From: RGIG3009 sp045541305
Lineage (GTDB): Bacteria > Bacillota > Clostridia > Oscillospirales > Acutalibacteraceae
Reading direction: 5' to 3'
Assembly: GCA_045541305.1 (NCBI GenBank)
Contig: JAZQIV010000114.1
Location: 1-7,422, forward strand
DNA: 7,422 nucleotides
In this document: positions 6,839 through 7,422 of the stretch, in pieces
Numbering within the stretch: the stretch's first letter is position 1
Layout of the letters: every line of letters starts with the position of its first letter
Program-made: the position numbers and the translations under genes
The notes under the pieces: model-generated
Told to the model about the DNA's origin: nothing
What the model saw: only the letters and a program-made list of their open reading frames with translations
Databases searched by the model: none

Positions 6839-6854
6839 GGTATAATACTTTACC
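6839..6854 (-). promoter_or_regulatory. Candidate operator, imperfect palindrome over the transcription start
   Basis: On the minus strand the 16 bases read GGTAAAGTATTATACC. Twelve of the 16 positions agree with the reverse complement, with perfect outer arms GGTA/TACC. It adjoins the -10 box and covers the expected start site near 6848, where a bound dimer would block transcription. The TrpR-family gene immediately downstream is the natural candidate to bind it. The palindrome is seen; the assignment as an operator is inferred. Confidence 0.55.
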
Positions 6855-6883
6855 ATGTTACCACTTTGTCGCGCTAAAGTCAA
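6855..6883 (-). promoter_or_regulatory. Sigma-A-type promoter of the his operon
   Basis: On the minus strand the -35 box is TTGACT (6878-6883, 5/6 to consensus) and the -10 box is TAACAT (6855-6860, 4/6), separated by the optimal 17 bases. The sequence upstream of -35 (6884-6900) is AT-rich. Transcription should begin near 6848, giving a leader of about 26 bases before the regulator ATG. The promoter lies downstream of the OTC terminator, so the his genes form an independent unit. Confidence 0.75.
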
Positions 6884-6909
6884 GCCGTTTTGCAAATATT
6901 TACAGATGC

Positions 6910-6953
6910 AAAAGAAACAGTCAGCTGAGCGGTAAACTCAAGCCGGCTGTTTC
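6910..6953 (-). terminator. Rho-independent terminator after the ornithine carbamoyltransferase gene
   Basis: On the minus strand a GAAACAG arm (6947-6953) pairs with CTGTTTC (6914-6920). The stem continues, after a C-A mismatch, through a GC-rich CGGCT/AGCTG segment with one G-U pair, then a bulged T and GAG/CTC, closing a 7-base loop. TTTT (6910-6913) follows the stem. The stem begins 7 bases past the OTC stop codon. The U tract is short, so termination may be incomplete. Confidence 0.7.
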
Positions 6954-6960
6954 ATTTACG

Positions 6961-7422
6961 TTATTGCAAGGTAGCCGCCATGACAGCTTTGATGGTATGC
7001 ATGCGGTTTTCGGCTTCGTCAAACACAATGGATCGGTCGCTTTCAAAGACTTCGTCGGTCACTTCCATGCAATCAATGCCGAATTTCTCGTATATTTCTT
7101 GGCCGGTGGTGGTTTTCAGATCGTGGAAAGCAGGGAGGCAATGCATGAAACGGCATTGCGGACCGGCAATGTTCATAAGCTTGGTGGTAACGCGATACGG
7201 AGTAAGCTCCGCGATGCGTTCTTTCCAAACCGAATCCGGTTCGCCCATGGATACCCACACGTCGGTATAAATCACGTGCGCATTTTTGACCGCCAAGGTC
7301 GGATCGGTAATGAATTCCAAAACAGCGCCCGTTTGTGCGGCAATTGCCTGACAGGTATCAACCAATTGCTGATCCGGGAAATATTTTTGCGGGGCACAAG
7401 CTACAAAGTGCATGCCCATCTT
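6961..7422 (-). CDS. argF: Ornithine carbamoyltransferase, C-terminal part (start off the right edge)
   Basis: OTC joins carbamoyl phosphate and ornithine to give citrulline in arginine synthesis, or works in reverse in the arginine deiminase pathway. The visible 153 residues carry the ornithine-binding domain. They include YTDVWVSMGE (with the SMG loop), MHCLPAFHD (the catalytic Cys of the HCLP motif), EVTDEVFES and ENRMHTIKAVMAATL at the C-terminus. The full enzyme is about 310-335 residues, so roughly the first half, with the carbamoyl-phosphate STRT motif, is outside the window. The frame is open to the last base; the ATG at 7419 is an internal Met. The sequence resembles the long OTC type shared by E. 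coli ArgF/ArgI and ArcB, so anabolic and catabolic roles cannot be separated here. It ends with TAA at 6961-6963 just before a terminator. Confidence 0.93.
   Translation of the reverse strand, partial: KMGMHFVACAPQKYFPDQQLVDTCQAIAAQTGAVLEFITDPTLAVKNAHVIYTDVWVSMGEPDSVWKERIAELTPYRVTTKLMNIAGPQCRFMHCLPAFHDLKTTTGQEIYEKFGIDCMEVTDEVFESDRSIVFDEAENRMHTIKAVMAATLQ

Noticed and set aside
6914..6953. The same hairpin as a terminator for plus-strand transcription
   Set aside because: No T tract follows it on the plus strand and there is no plus-strand gene to terminate.
7417..7419. ATG at 7419 as the true start of the OTC gene
   Set aside because: The frame stays open upstream to the window end, and the carbamoyl-phosphate-binding half of the enzyme would be missing; this is an internal Met.
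1..7422. CRISPR array, insertion sequence, tRNA or other mobile or defence element
   Set aside because: No regularly spaced repeats, transposase motifs, terminal inverted repeats or tRNA-like folds were seen; the window is filled by conserved biosynthetic genes.

Overview
The window is almost entirely one minus-strand histidine-biosynthesis operon, plus the 3' end of an upstream ornithine carbamoyltransferase gene. Reading in the direction of transcription (right to left), the layout is: OTC C-terminal part (runs off the right edge) - rho-independent terminator - promoter with a candidate operator - small TrpR/YerC-family regulator - hisZ - hisG - hisD - hisC - hisB - hisH - hisA - hisF (runs off the left edge). 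No plus-strand gene is credible. The only sizeable non-coding stretch is the 138 bases between the OTC gene and the regulator; all other junctions range from a 17-base overlap to a 15-base gap.

The organism looks like a Gram-positive anaerobe of the Clostridia type, perhaps Oscillospiraceae-like. This rests on the short-form HisG with its HisZ partner, the monofunctional HisB, the separate HisH and HisF, the YerC-type regulator heading the operon, strong AGGAGG-type ribosome binding sites, GTG and TTG starts, and moderate GC content. The genus cannot be fixed from this window.

Together the genes cover most of the pathway. HisZ-HisG make phosphoribosyl-ATP, HisA isomerises ProFAR, HisH-HisF make imidazole glycerol phosphate, HisB dehydrates it, HisC transaminates, and HisD oxidises histidinol to histidine. 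HisI/HisE activities (steps 2 and 3) and histidinol-phosphate phosphatase are not in the window. hisI or hisIE probably follows hisF beyond the left edge, and the phosphatase must be elsewhere because HisB here has no phosphatase domain.

The most interesting part is the control region at about 6839-6883. A TTGACT / 17 bp / TAACAT promoter has an imperfect GGTA...TACC palindrome over the expected start site and a tandem TGGTAA repeat over the -10 box. The leader is only about 26 bases, too short for a T-box or a leader-peptide attenuator. The TrpR-fold protein encoded first is therefore a good candidate for an autoregulated, histidine-responsive repressor. A second point is that HisF has His instead of the usual Asp at position 176. 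Otherwise this is a well-ordered, conventional biosynthetic operon, and I see no evidence of an unknown multi-gene system.
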